Below, one piece after another: positions 7,616 through 15,986 of a stretch of 27,237 bases of DNA (position 1 is the stretch's first letter; every line of letters begins with the position of its first letter). The notes beneath the pieces are model-generated. The model was not told the DNA's origin, did no database searches, and was given only the letters and a program-made list of their open reading frames with translations. A program made the translations under genes and the position numbers. The stretch comes from Clostridiales bacterium (GTDB lineage: Bacteria > Bacillota > Clostridia > Oscillospirales > Acutalibacteraceae): NCBI GenBank assembly GCA_012522615.1, contig JAAYKB010000004.1:1-27237 (forward strand). The letters run 5' to 3'.

Positions 7616-8860
7616 TTATACTTTAAGCTTGAATATTTCCTTAATCTTCAATCTCTGTCCGTAATGCAGAACAGAGGCGGAGTACAGACGAACCGATACG
7701 ATTGAGACCAGAACTATCGCGGCTATCAGCAATACGATTGATATACCGATATCGATTGCCGGAACATTTTCATTAAGCAGTCTGAACGGCATGATAAACG
7801 GAGAGGTAAAGGGGATGTAGGTGACGATCCGGCGTATTCCGGGGTCAGGTATGAACATGACGGCATAGGCGGCGTAAAAGGATATCATACTGACTATAAC
7901 CGACGGCGTCATGGCCGATTGCAAATCCTCTGCCCGGCTAACGGTTGCGCCGCAGACCGAATTGATCATCGCAAACAGCGAATAGCCGAGAAGGAAATAG
8001 ACAAGGATCAAAACGGCGGAAAGCGGGGTGAAGGAGGACAGCGCAAGCGGCACGCCGGATATTGTGAAATCATCCGGAATAAGCAGGCTGTATCCCGCCG
8101 CGCCCGCCAAAATAAAGATGGTGAGCTGTATCAGCCCAAGCACTCCCATTGCAACGCATTTTCCAAGAAGTATGCGTGATGGTTTTGCCGATACGACAAG
8201 GGTTTCCATAACTCTTGAGGTCTTTTCGGACGCGACCGACATTGCAACGCCGTAACCGTAAAAGTAGACCGCAAAGAACATTAGCAATGTCAGAACGATG
8301 CCAAGCGAATAGCCTGTGACATCCATTTTCCCCGCAGGCACGGTGGTGTAAGAAATATCGGTCAGGACAAGACGGGAATCGGCTTCGGAAACGCCGGCTT
8401 TTGAAAGAACGTCGGCGACAATCACCTGACGAACCACCTGCGCCATACCGTCGGTAGGAACGCCGCTCATAAAATCCGTAACAGTAAAGCGTAACGAGGG
8501 TATGGGTTCGCCCTTTATTATCTCAAGCATTGCAACCGATTTGTCACCCTCAATCGTTTTCTTGTATTCCTCAGTTTTGCCCGACTCGCCCTTTTTAAAC
8601 TCTATATTCGGATATGCTTCCGTCAGCGCGGATATAGCGCCGGGAACAAGATTATTTTGATCCAAAACATAGCAGGTGTTGCTTTTTTTCTCGCCCGGAG
8701 TTACGTCTGCGCCCTTGTCCCCTTTGCTGCCCGAGAAAATAGTGGGAAGCGAGCAGGCGGCTAAGATCAGAACAAGCACAATGACCGTGGTTATGATAAA
8801 TGTTTTTTTTCGGATATTATCGCGCAGGGTAAAACCGAAAACCGTGATGATGTCTTTCAT
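7616..8860 (-). CDS. ABC-2 type exporter permease (YhaP/NatB-like)
   Basis: The 414-residue membrane protein has one N-terminal transmembrane helix (about 20-38), a soluble extracytoplasmic region to about residue 180 (beginning with a Lys/Gly/Glu-rich stretch), then about five helices up to the C-terminus. This is the ABC2_membrane_3 layout. GVAMSVASEKTSRVMETLVVS (about 205-225) is the conserved cytoplasmic coupling segment typical of NatB/YhaP proteins. The length matches B. subtilis YhaP better than the shorter NatB. Its start overlaps the ATPase stop by 4 bp (ATGA), indicating translational coupling. It would be the channel of an exporter; Na+ export is known for NatAB, but the substrate here is unknown. 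The operon ends at the hairpin 7559-7599. Confidence 0.88.
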   Translation of the reverse strand: MKDIITVFGFTLRDNIRKKTFIITTVIVLVLILAACSLPTIFSGSKGDKGADVTPGEKKSNTCYVLDQNNLVPGAISALTEAYPNIEFKKGESGKTEEYKKTIEGDKSVAMLEIIKGEPIPSLRFTVTDFMSGVPTDGMAQVVRQVIVADVLSKAGVSEADSRLVLTDISYTTVPAGKMDVTGYSLGIVLTLLMFFAVYFYGYGVAMSVASEKTSRVMETLVVSAKPSRILLGKCVAMGVLGLIQLTIFILAGAAGYSLLIPDDFTISGVPLALSSFTPLSAVLILVYFLLGYSLFAMINSVCGATVSRAEDLQSAMTPSVIVSMISFYAAYAVMFIPDPGIRRIVTYIPFTSPFIMPFRLLNENVPAIDIGISIVLLIAAIVLVSIVSVRLYSASVLHYGQRLKIKEIFKLKV

Positions 8861-9765
8861 TTCGCCTCACCTACCTTGTCAATGAATATCTCATGCAGCG
8901 ACGGCTCACGTATCTCAAACCGTTCGGGAATAACGCCCATGCCGATAAGGTCGCGCAGGAAGCCGTGGGCGGATTCGTCGCCGTCGATTTTGAATTCGCA
9001 TCCGTCCGCCTGTTTTTCAAGAATCCGAAGACCGTATTTTTCGGCAATCGGAAGCGCGGTGTTCAGCGCCTTGGCCGAGCATCCGAGGGAAAGATTCGTA
9101 TGCCCATAACCGGCCTTGATGGCGCGAAGGTTGCCGCTAAGCACCGAACGGCCCTTGTCCAGAATCACAAGATCGCTGCAGTATTGCTCGACAGTCGGCA
9201 TCTGGTGACTAGACATTATTATGGTTTTCTTGGCGTCGATAAGATCGCTCATCACGCTTCTGAAAATGTTGGTATTAATTGGGTCAAGCCCGCTGAACGG
9301 CTCATCCAGGAAAATCAGTTCGGGGTCATGTATTAAGGCAACAATAAGCTGGATTTTCTGTTGGTTTCCCTTTGACAGCTTTTCCGCGAGCATCCTGCTG
9401 TATTCGGTAACGCCCAGCCTGTCCATCCATCGTGATGCCGCTCGTTCCGCTTCAAGGCGGCTCATGCCGCGCAGCTCTCCGAAGTATATCAACTGTTCGA
9501 GCACCCGAACCTTGGGGTACAGTCCGCGCTCCTCGGGCATATAACCGTAACGGACGTTTTCACTTGTTATGGGCTTGCCGTTCCAAGTGATTTCGCCCGC
9601 GTCACGGCTCATGATGCCGAGAATCATGCGGATGGTTGTTGTTTTTCCCGCTCCGTTTGTGCCCAGGAGCCCGAACACGCCCGGACGGCTGATCTCAAAG
9701 CTGAGATTATCCACGGCTTTTTTATCACCGAAAGACTTGCTGACATTTCTTACGGTTAAGGCCAA
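8857..9765 (-). CDS. ABC exporter ATP-binding protein (YhaQ/NatA-like)
   Basis: The 302-residue ATPase has Walker A GTNGAGKTT (35-43), signature LSKGNQQ (130-136), Walker B LIFLDEP (150-156) and the switch His187 in SSHQM. After the nucleotide-binding domain comes a C-terminal domain of about 85 residues (from about 215), as in YhaQ-type ATPases, whereas NatA of B. subtilis is shorter. The start codon is TTG (complement of 9763-9765) with AAAGGAG upstream; no ATG lies at the right place. It is translationally coupled to the permease. The pair probably forms a drug, peptide or Na+ exporter, with the substrate undetermined. Confidence 0.9.
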   Translation of the reverse strand: MALTVRNVSKSFGDKKAVDNLSFEISRPGVFGLLGTNGAGKTTTIRMILGIMSRDAGEITWNGKPITSENVRYGYMPEERGLYPKVRVLEQLIYFGELRGMSRLEAERAASRWMDRLGVTEYSRMLAEKLSKGNQQKIQLIVALIHDPELIFLDEPFSGLDPINTNIFRSVMSDLIDAKKTIIMSSHQMPTVEQYCSDLVILDKGRSVLSGNLRAIKAGYGHTNLSLGCSAKALNTALPIAEKYGLRILEKQADGCEFKIDGDESAHGFLRDLIGMGVIPERFEIREPSLHEIFIDKVGEAK

Positions 9766-9858
9766 TGAAAACCACTCCTTTAAATTCAGAAAACGACCGT
9801 ATTAAATAAATAAAATAACAATCGCTGTTCATTAATGAATTCTAACATATGGAAAATA

Positions 9859-9888
9859 TATTTACAATTGCAAATTTTAGTTTGACAA
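9859..9888 (-). promoter_or_regulatory. Possible promoter for the ABC exporter operon
   Basis: Read leftward, TTGTCA (complement of 9883-9888) is followed after 18 bp by TAAATA (complement of 9859-9864), about 90 bp before the ATPase start. The match is moderate and the region is AT-rich. Confidence 0.3.
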
Positions 9889-9919
9889 AAAAATATCAAG
9901 AACATGTAGCATAATTTGC

Positions 9920-9948
9920 TTGAATCATACCCGTGTTCGTGATAAATT
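9920..9948 (+). promoter_or_regulatory. Possible promoter for the beta-helix protein gene
   Basis: TTGAAT (9920-9925) and TAAATT (9943-9948) are separated by 17 bp and lie about 60 bp upstream of the chosen start. Both boxes match the sigma-A consensus in four positions. Confidence 0.35.
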
Positions 9949-10009
9949 TAATTAAGATGGTTTTTTAATAGTAAATTTTAAAATGACGGCAGAAAGGAAA
10001 GATGTCGAT

Positions 10010-10711
10010 ATGGAAAATCAGGACAAATCGAGACAGGAAATCTGCCGCGAGCTAAGCATCGGCGAGCTTTTTGAAGAAGGGCATACAATAGCGGAACCGC
10101 TTTTGAAGCAGCATGTATATCCGTGGGAGGCCCTTGCTGGGATTAAGGATTTCATTCGGGAAACGGGTTGTAGACTCAGCAGCGACGAATATGATTCCCC
10201 GCGCCCCGGCGTCTGGATACATAAGACGGCGATAGTGGCGCCGTCCGCCTTTATCGGGGATGATGTGATTATCGGCGCCCAAACCGAAGTGAGGCACTGT
10301 GCTTTTATACGGGGCAGCGCGGTTATCGGCAATGGATGTGTGGTCGGCAACTCGACCGAGCTGAAGAATGTCATCCTGTTTGATTCGGTTCAGGTGCCCC
10401 ATTATAACTATGTCGGGGATTCCATTCTGGGCTTTAAATCGCATATGGGAGCGGGCGCTATAACCTCGAATGTAAAAAGCGATAAAACGCTTATCTGTGT
10501 TATTTTTGGAGACAAGAAAATACAAACCGGACTGAAAAAATTCGGGGCAATACTCGGGGATTATGTCGAGGTGGGCTGCGGCTCGGTGCTCAATCCCGGA
10601 ACGGTTATCGGCAGGCATACCAATATTTACCCCCTGTCATCGGTGCGCGGCTATGTGCCCGCCCAAGGTATCTACAAACGGCAGGGAGAGGTTGTAAAAA
10701 AGCATCGGTAA
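10010..10711 (+). CDS. Left-handed beta-helix (hexapeptide repeat) protein, nucleotidyltransferase-related
   Basis: The protein of 233 residues has an N-terminal helical part (about 1-65) and then hexapeptide repeats: VWIHKTAIVAPSAFIGDDVIIG, EVRHCAFIRGSAVIGNGCVVG and, later, GDYVEVGCGSVLNPGTVIG. Proteins with this layout are usually annotated as UDP-GlcNAc pyrophosphorylase-like or LbH acyl/nucleotidyltransferase-like. No nucleotidyltransferase (GT-A) domain is present, so it is not a complete GlmU. ELKNVILFDSVQVPHYNYVGDSILG strongly resembles the GlmU acetyltransferase region. The ATG at 10010 is preferred because AAAGGAAA lies 9 bp before it; the frame is open to an ATG at 9983 with no good site. 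The gene converges on the M23 peptidase gene with only 2 bp between stops. The substrate is unknown. Confidence 0.83.
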   Translation: MENQDKSRQEICRELSIGELFEEGHTIAEPLLKQHVYPWEALAGIKDFIRETGCRLSSDEYDSPRPGVWIHKTAIVAPSAFIGDDVIIGAQTEVRHCAFIRGSAVIGNGCVVGNSTELKNVILFDSVQVPHYNYVGDSILGFKSHMGAGAITSNVKSDKTLICVIFGDKKIQTGLKKFGAILGDYVEVGCGSVLNPGTVIGRHTNIYPLSSVRGYVPAQGIYKRQGEVVKKHR

Positions 10712-10713
10712 TC

Positions 10714-11754
10714 TTATTCCTCAACGATCTCGCGTATATCATAAACCCGATGGTATTCCTTTGTTTCGGGGTCTTTTACCACCTCGCTTTTGTTGCGGTA
10801 AAGCAGACGGGTTATCGGATATATGTCAATCCAGATTTCATTGTTGCACTCCTTTTGGGATTCGTCAAAAATCAGCTGAAGTCCGATATGCAGATGAGCC
10901 TGCCTGATGTTGTTGACATTCTCCTTAATGCTGTATCCGGTACGTCCGAGATAGCCTATCACGTCGCCGGGCTTTACAACCGAGCCCACCTCAAGCGACT
11001 TGTTGTAGGGGAAATCCTTTCGGAGATGGGCATAGTAGTAATATCGTTTGGTATCGTGGCTTCGGATTCCTATCCTCCATCCTCCGTATTGGTTCCAGCC
11101 GAGGGCCTCGACAACCCCGCCCTCCACCGCCATTATCGGGGTGCCGACCGAACCCATCATATCATGCCCGAGATGCCGACGGTCAAACCCGTAGGAGCGG
11201 CTGACGCCGAAATCGTCAAAATCATTGTAGTAAAAGCCTTTGGCAAAAGGGGAAAAGGCCTTTATCCCGTATTTTCTTTCCCACCTTTTGCCCGTCTTTG
11301 AGGTTTCGTCTTTGACTTCGATTTCATAAGCCCCGACCAGCCCCGAAAGCGCGGCGGTAAAGGCCTCATGGTAGTAATCGTAGTATTTTAAACCTGCGGT
11401 AAGCTCCTCAATCGTTTTTCCGTTTTTAATCTGGTCGGCTACCAAATCGAGATGACTTGTTTTGAATTTTTTGAAATTGTTCCCGTTTTTTGCGGCGATA
11501 TATGCGAGCAAATCGATAAAGCTCATCGGAGTCGGGCTGTCGTGATACTTTATGTCAAGCTTTATGGCGTAATCCAGCGCCTGATAGCTGACATTGAAAT
11601 CCACCCACTTTATCAGATCTTGTTCCTCGCCCTCTGCCGAGTTGACCATTTTGGCCTGACCAAAAAGCATAAAGCACACGACTACAATAAGAAGCACTAC
11701 GGCGATAACAACCGCAATGCAGATTATTCTTTTCCTATTAAAAAGGATTATCAT
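10714..11754 (-). CDS. Membrane-anchored M23 family metallopeptidase
   Basis: The protein of 346 residues has a basic N-terminus and one transmembrane helix (about 9-31), a linker domain (about 45-165) and a C-terminal M23 peptidase domain (about 170-320). The zinc and catalytic residues are visible: His194 and Asp198 in HLGHD, His243 in YAHL, and His287 and His289 in HLHIG. The intact motifs suggest an active peptidoglycan endopeptidase facing outside the membrane, with a possible role in wall remodelling or sporulation-related processing. AAAGGA lies 11 bp before the ATG. A perfect TATAAT (complement of 11806-11811) is upstream but without a clear -35 box. The gene's 3' end abuts the beta-helix gene with no terminator between. 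Confidence 0.88.
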   Translation of the reverse strand: MIILFNRKRIICIAVVIAVVLLIVVVCFMLFGQAKMVNSAEGEEQDLIKWVDFNVSYQALDYAIKLDIKYHDSPTPMSFIDLLAYIAAKNGNNFKKFKTSHLDLVADQIKNGKTIEELTAGLKYYDYYHEAFTAALSGLVGAYEIEVKDETSKTGKRWERKYGIKAFSPFAKGFYYNDFDDFGVSRSYGFDRRHLGHDMMGSVGTPIMAVEGGVVEALGWNQYGGWRIGIRSHDTKRYYYYAHLRKDFPYNKSLEVGSVVKPGDVIGYLGRTGYSIKENVNNIRQAHLHIGLQLIFDESQKECNNEIWIDIYPITRLLYRNKSEVVKDPETKEYHRVYDIREIVEE

Positions 11755-11851
11755 AATGCTTCATGTCCTTTCCGGGTTTTTATGCGTGTTTTATGAGTAG
11801 CCAGTATTATAATATTTATGAAGCGAATCCGGCTATAATTCCCACAACAAA

Positions 11852-11891
11852 AACGCTTTGCGAAAACACGTATAGGTTTTCGCAAAGCGTT
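11852..11891 (-). terminator. Intrinsic terminator of the MATE transporter gene
   Basis: A perfect 16-bp stem (11852-11867 with 11876-11891) with an 8-base loop begins 14 bp after the MATE stop codon. On the minus strand it is followed by TTTTTGTTG, a proper U-rich tail. It separates the MATE and M23 genes, so they are distinct transcripts. Confidence 0.85.
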
Positions 11892-11905
11892 AATATATAT
11901 CCTTA

Positions 11906-13324
11906 TTACACAATCTTATGTCGGTACCACCTATCGCCGCGCAGTCTTGTTAAAAAGATAAGACTGCGTATCCCCCATTCGATAATCATGGCAACCCACA
12001 CCCCTGTTATGCCGAGTGGAGAAACCACGCCTAGAATATATCCGAGCACCACGCGAACCAGCCACATGGTGACCAGCGAGGTTGTCAGGGTAAAGCGGGT
12101 ATCTCCCGCAGCTCGCAGGGCCGAGGGGGTGACAAAGCTTGTCGACCATAACATCGGGGTTGCCGCCCATGTTATGTATATGATGGTTTTGATGGTGGGG
12201 ACTATATCGGGATTGGGTGAAAAAAGACCGATTAGGAAGGAAAGAAAGGGCAGAAGAAGCACGGTTATCAACGCGACCGATGCCGAACCTATTTTCAAAA
12301 AGGAATGTACGAATCTGCGGGCATCCTTGGTGTTGCCGCTGCCTATGCACTGACCGATAACAGTAACAACGGCAAGATTGCAGGCGGCAGCCCCGATCTG
12401 CGTCAGGGTTGAGAGCGGATTGCAGATTGCGTTGACAGCCAGCGCATTTGTTCCGATCCGGACAATAAATGTCTGGGTCAGCAGCTTGCCCCCGTTGAAA
12501 AACATCTGCTCGGCTGCGAATGGAATACCGATAAAAAGCACACGGCGGAGCATGGAAAAATCCAGCCTGAGCATGGCTCTAAACCGAAATACGATGGTTT
12601 TGTTCATCAGCCGGATATAGATAAGAGAGCACACCATACCGATTAGGCGGGATATCAACACGGATAAAACCAGTCCCATAATACCCATTTTCAATATGCT
12701 GAGGAATACGAAGTTGAAAAAGACATAGGTGCCGTTTTTTATCAGCGACAGCCACAAGACTGCTTTGGTGTTCCCGATTCCGCGAAGAACCCCGCTTACA
12801 GCCTCTATCACAGCGATAAGCGTATAGGAGATGCTGCTTCCGACCAGATAGTACCCCGCATTTTCAAAAACGGCCTGTTCAGCCCTGCCGAAAAGCAGGA
12901 ACAACAGCGGATTGTAAAAAATGATTACCGCCAGACTTATCAATACGGATATCAAGGCGACAGCAGATATCGCCTGTGCGGAGGCTTTTGAAAAGGCGGC
13001 GGAATTTCCCGCACCCTTGTATTGCGCCACGATTACCGTGCCGCCTGTCGCCAAGGCGATAAACACGTTTAAAATAAAAATGTTCAGCGAGTCCACCATG
13101 CTGACGGCGGCTACCGCAGCATCACCCGACGAGCTAATCATCGCCGTATTAAGCAGACTGAGCAGAACAATAAAGGTCTGATCAACCAACAAGGGGACGA
13201 TAATCGCGATAACCTGATGAAAACTCATGGATTCGCCGGACAGATGCCTATCAAGATAACAAACAGCTCCCTGTTTTACGCGCAGTAATTTTGCGCGAAG
13301 GAGAGGGCTTTTGAGCATAGTCAC
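11906..13324 (-). CDS. MATE family efflux transporter
   Basis: The 472-residue integral membrane protein has about twelve predicted helices, beginning near residue 37 (VIAIIVPLLVDQTFIVLLSLLN). It shows MATE features such as the pseudo-repeat of two six-helix halves, GIGNTKAVLW near residue 180 and the GDTRFTL segment in the second half. Such proteins export cationic drugs or metabolites using Na+ or H+ gradients; the substrate is not evident. The first start is GTG (complement of 13322-13324), with an ATG two codons later and a GGGACGGG stretch upstream. The first 31 residues are a basic cytosolic extension, so an internal ATG at residue 33 (MSFHQVI) is an alternative start. A strong terminator follows the gene. 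Confidence 0.9.
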   Translation of the reverse strand: MTMLKSPLLRAKLLRVKQGAVCYLDRHLSGESMSFHQVIAIIVPLLVDQTFIVLLSLLNTAMISSSGDAAVAAVSMVDSLNIFILNVFIALATGGTVIVAQYKGAGNSAAFSKASAQAISAVALISVLISLAVIIFYNPLLFLLFGRAEQAVFENAGYYLVGSSISYTLIAVIEAVSGVLRGIGNTKAVLWLSLIKNGTYVFFNFVFLSILKMGIMGLVLSVLISRLIGMVCSLIYIRLMNKTIVFRFRAMLRLDFSMLRRVLFIGIPFAAEQMFFNGGKLLTQTFIVRIGTNALAVNAICNPLSTLTQIGAAACNLAVVTVIGQCIGSGNTKDARRFVHSFLKIGSASVALITVLLLPFLSFLIGLFSPNPDIVPTIKTIIYITWAATPMLWSTSFVTPSALRAAGDTRFTLTTSLVTMWLVRVVLGYILGVVSPLGITGVWVAMIIEWGIRSLIFLTRLRGDRWYRHKIV

Positions 13325-13506
13325 ATCCCGTCCCGATGTCGAATTTTAAGGTATCTTCGGAATACAAGTATATCACCCGTTTGACTGTAATTCAAGCTTT
13401 GCAAAACTGGTTAAAAAAGGGTTAATAAAGGACGCGAATTTTTATTTCGTAAAATTCGGCGCCGGATTTTTGGTTAATATTTAATGCCTTTTTTGAAAAA
13501 TATCTA

Positions 13507-13535
13507 TTGACAGAATATAACACCTGAAATACAAT
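13507..13535 (+). promoter_or_regulatory. nrdJ promoter
   Basis: TTGACA (13507-13512) and TACAAT (13530-13535) are separated by exactly 17 bp, a near-perfect sigma-A promoter. Transcription would start near 13542, leaving a leader of about 95 bases before the ATG at 13639. Confidence 0.75.
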
Positions 13536-13575
13536 ATATAGTACCGCAATTCTACTAAACTACTGGATATTGAGG
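13529..13575. promoter_or_regulatory. Candidate tandem NrdR boxes
   Basis: ATACAATATATAGTAC (13529-13544) matches the NrdR consensus ACACTATATATAGTGT at 12 of 16 positions and overlaps the -10 box. CTACTGGATATTGAGG (13560-13575), starting exactly 31 bp later, keeps the core C-T-x-x-ATAT-x-G pattern. NrdR, the repressor of ribonucleotide reductase genes, typically binds paired boxes about three helical turns apart. The first box is convincing; the second is weaker. No nrdR gene is in the window. Confidence 0.55.
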
Positions 13576-13638
13576 CTTACATCCGTGGCTGAAACGCTTT
13601 GGGTGACAATTACATATAAACGAGAGGGGAACTTGAAG

Positions 13639-15906
13639 ATGGAATTGACACAAAACGCGCTGACCGTTTTGGAACGCCGCTATCTTGCAAAGGGGGACAA
13701 CGGCGCGCCTGCCGAAACAGTGGAGGATATGTTCCGCAGGGTGGCGCGCGCTATAGCCGCTCCGGATTTGAATTATCAGCCCGAAGCCGACATCGCGGCC
13801 GTGGAGCAGGAATTTTATGAGCTGATGACCAGCCTTGAATTTCTGCCCAATTCTCCCACCCTTATGAATGCCGGACGACCGCTCGGCCAGCTTTCCGCCT
13901 GCTTTGTCCTGCCGGTTGAGGACAGCATGGAGGCGATATTTGAAGCAGTTAAGCAGGCTGCCTTGATTCACAAATCGGGCGGCGGCACCGGATTTTCCTT
14001 TTCCCGTATTCGTCCGATGGGCAGCACAGTCAATTCCACAGGCGGTGTGGCAAGCGGTCCGATAAGCTTCATGCGGGTGTTCAACATGGCGACCGAGGCC
14101 GTCAAGCAGGGCGGAACCCGCCGCGGCGCAAATATGGGTATCCTGCGGGTTGACCATCCCGATATCATGCAGTTTATCGATTGCAAAAAGGATAACGCCG
14201 ACATCACAAACTTCAATATTTCGGTAGGTATCACCGAAGCCTTTATGAAGGCGGTCGAAGCGGGTGAGGAATATGAGCTTGTCGACCCTTGCACAAAGGA
14301 GACGGTCGGCAGGCTGAATGCCAAAGAGGTTTTTGATAAGATAGTATATTCGGCATGGCATAACGGCGAACCCGGAATCATCTTTCTTGACCGTCTCAAC
14401 CGTGATAACGTTGTTCCCTCGCAGGGCGAGATTGAAGCCACCAATCCTTGCGGCGAGCAGCCGTTGCTGCCCTATGAAAGCTGCAACCTCGGTTCTATCA
14501 ACCTTGTCAAGATGCTCAAGGTGACAAAGAACGGGGCAAAGGTTGACTGGAACAAGCTTGCCGCGACTGTTGACAAGGCGGTTCATTTTCTTGACAACGT
14601 GATTGACGCCAACAGATATCCGCTTGAAAAAATCGCCTTTACCACCCGCCAGACACGTAAAATCGGACTCGGGGTGATGGGCTGGGCGGATATGCTTCTT
14701 CATCTCGGTATCCCCTATAATTCTGATGAAGCCGTTGAGCTTGCCGGCAAGCTGATGAAATTTATCAGCGATAAACGGCGCAAGGCAAGCGCCGAGCTTG
14801 CAAAGGTGCGCGGCGCATTTCCGCTGTTTGGCGAGAGTGTTTACAAGGACGGCGAACCTCTCAGGAACGCCACCGTCACCACCATTGCGCCCACCGGCAC
14901 CCTGTCGATAATCGCCGGAGTTTCTTCGGGCGTCGAGCCGGTTTTCTCCTATGTTTATATCCGCAATGTAATGGACAAGACCGAAATGCTGGAGGTCAAT
15001 ACCATCCTGCGCGGCCTTTTGGAAGAGCGGGGACTTTATTCCGACGGGCTGATGCGCCGGATTGCAGAGGATGGCACCATCGAGCATATCGAGGAGATTC
15101 CCGAGGATATACGAAGGGTGTTTGTCTCGGCCCACGATATTTCCCCGCTTTACCATATCAAGATGCAGGCGGCCTTTCAGGAACATACCGACAATGCCGT
15201 TTCAAAAACGGTCAACTTCCCGCATGACGCAACCGTGGAGGATGTGGCAGAGGTATATATGCTGTCATATAAGCTGGGCTGCAAGGGTGTGACCAGCTAC
15301 CGCGACGGCAGCCGTGACGCTCAGGTGTTAAACCTCGTGCCTAAAAAAGACAGCACGGACGAAAAATTCGCGCAGAACGGCAACTCGGCAGCATTTGTCG
15401 TGATGCCCCGTCCCCGCCCCGACGTGACGCAGGGAATCACCGAAAAAATGGAGATTGGCTGCGGAAACCTTTATATCACAGTCAACTATGACGAGCACGG
15501 TATCTGCGAGGTGTTTACCAACACGGGCAAGGCGGGAGGATGTCCGTCACAATCTGAGGCTACGGCAAGACTGGTTTCTGTATCCCTTCGCTCGGGTATC
15601 GACGTAAAGACTATAACAAGCCAGCTGCGCGGTATCCGCTGCCCTTCGACCATCCGCCAAAAGGGGATGAAATGCACCTCCTGTCCGGACGCCATCGCCC
15701 GGGTCATTGAGAAGGTGGTTGCTTCAAACGGGTTCAAGGAAGGCGGCGTCCATGCCGCGGAGATCATCTCAAAATACAGCGGCTCTTCAAGACCGGCTGC
15801 CGAGATTGCGTCCCAGATGAGGGTATGCCCCGAGTGCGGCGCAAAGGTGGAACATGAGGGCGGATGCGTAATCTGCCGCGACTGCGGTTATTCCAAATGC
15901 AACTAA
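13639..15906 (+). CDS. nrdJ: Vitamin B12-dependent (class II) ribonucleoside-diphosphate reductase
   Basis: NrdJ makes deoxyribonucleotides using adenosylcobalamin as the radical source, so it works with or without oxygen. From the chosen ATG it is 755 residues. The redox pair is Cys88 (LSACF) and Cys282 (SCNLGSINL), and the active-site NPCGEQ carries Cys271 and Glu273. After the barrel (to about 570) comes a TSCPD domain with GIRCPSTIRQ and CTSCPDAIARVIEK, then a C-terminal zinc-ribbon-like tail CPECGAKVEHEGGCVICRDCGYSKCN, which in this family presents cysteines for re-reduction. The ATG at 13639 is chosen because GAGAGGGG lies 9 bp before it and family members start near here. Regulation is probably by NrdR at the promoter. 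A strong bidirectional terminator follows. Confidence 0.95.
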   Translation: MELTQNALTVLERRYLAKGDNGAPAETVEDMFRRVARAIAAPDLNYQPEADIAAVEQEFYELMTSLEFLPNSPTLMNAGRPLGQLSACFVLPVEDSMEAIFEAVKQAALIHKSGGGTGFSFSRIRPMGSTVNSTGGVASGPISFMRVFNMATEAVKQGGTRRGANMGILRVDHPDIMQFIDCKKDNADITNFNISVGITEAFMKAVEAGEEYELVDPCTKETVGRLNAKEVFDKIVYSAWHNGEPGIIFLDRLNRDNVVPSQGEIEATNPCGEQPLLPYESCNLGSINLVKMLKVTKNGAKVDWNKLAATVDKAVHFLDNVIDANRYPLEKIAFTTRQTRKIGLGVMGWADMLLHLGIPYNSDEAVELAGKLMKFISDKRRKASAELAKVRGAFPLFGESVYKDGEPLRNATVTTIAPTGTLSIIAGVSSGVEPVFSYVYIRNVMDKTEMLEVNTILRGLLEERGLYSDGLMRRIAEDGTIEHIEEIPEDIRRVFVSAHDISPLYHIKMQAAFQEHTDNAVSKTVNFPHDATVEDVAEVYMLSYKLGCKGVTSYRDGSRDAQVLNLVPKKDSTDEKFAQNGNSAAFVVMPRPRPDVTQGITEKMEIGCGNLYITVNYDEHGICEVFTNTGKAGGCPSQSEATARLVSVSLRSGIDVKTITSQLRGIRCPSTIRQKGMKCTSCPDAIARVIEKVVASNGFKEGGVHAAEIISKYSGSSRPAAEIASQMRVCPECGAKVEHEGGCVICRDCGYSKCN

Positions 15907-15939
15907 CGGATCAGGCATTGTATTTGGCTTATGCTCAAC

Positions 15940-15986
15940 ATAAAAACAACTACCCCCGGATTTTGGTCGGGGGTAGTTGTTTTTAT
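15940..15986. terminator. Bidirectional terminator between nrdJ and the acetyltransferase gene
   Basis: A perfect 19-bp stem (15940-15958 with 15968-15986) with a 9-base loop has A-rich and T-rich ends (ATAAAAACAAC and GTTGTTTTTAT), so it reads as a terminator on both strands. The stop codon of the leftward acetyltransferase gene (15983-15985) lies inside its right arm. Confidence 0.9.

Larger units (their letters stand above)
13325..13638. other. Intergenic region between MATE and nrdJ
   Basis: This 314-bp stretch contains no supported gene. It holds the nrdJ promoter (13507-13535), two candidate NrdR boxes (13529-13544 and 13560-13575) and a leader of about 95 bases. A cobalamin riboswitch, which sometimes controls nrdJ, was looked for by eye and not recognised. 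The frame upstream of nrdJ is open back to 13570 but has no ribosome binding site there. Confidence 0.7.

Noticed and set aside
13570..13638. N-terminal extension of NrdJ from an upstream start
   Set aside because: There is no ribosome binding site at the upstream start, the extra residues fit no family, and a good site precedes the ATG at 13639.
13555..15186. Leftward open frame of 543 codons opposite nrdJ
   Set aside because: It is the antisense shadow of a highly conserved gene; composition (Cys/His/Arg-rich) is that of a non-coding frame.
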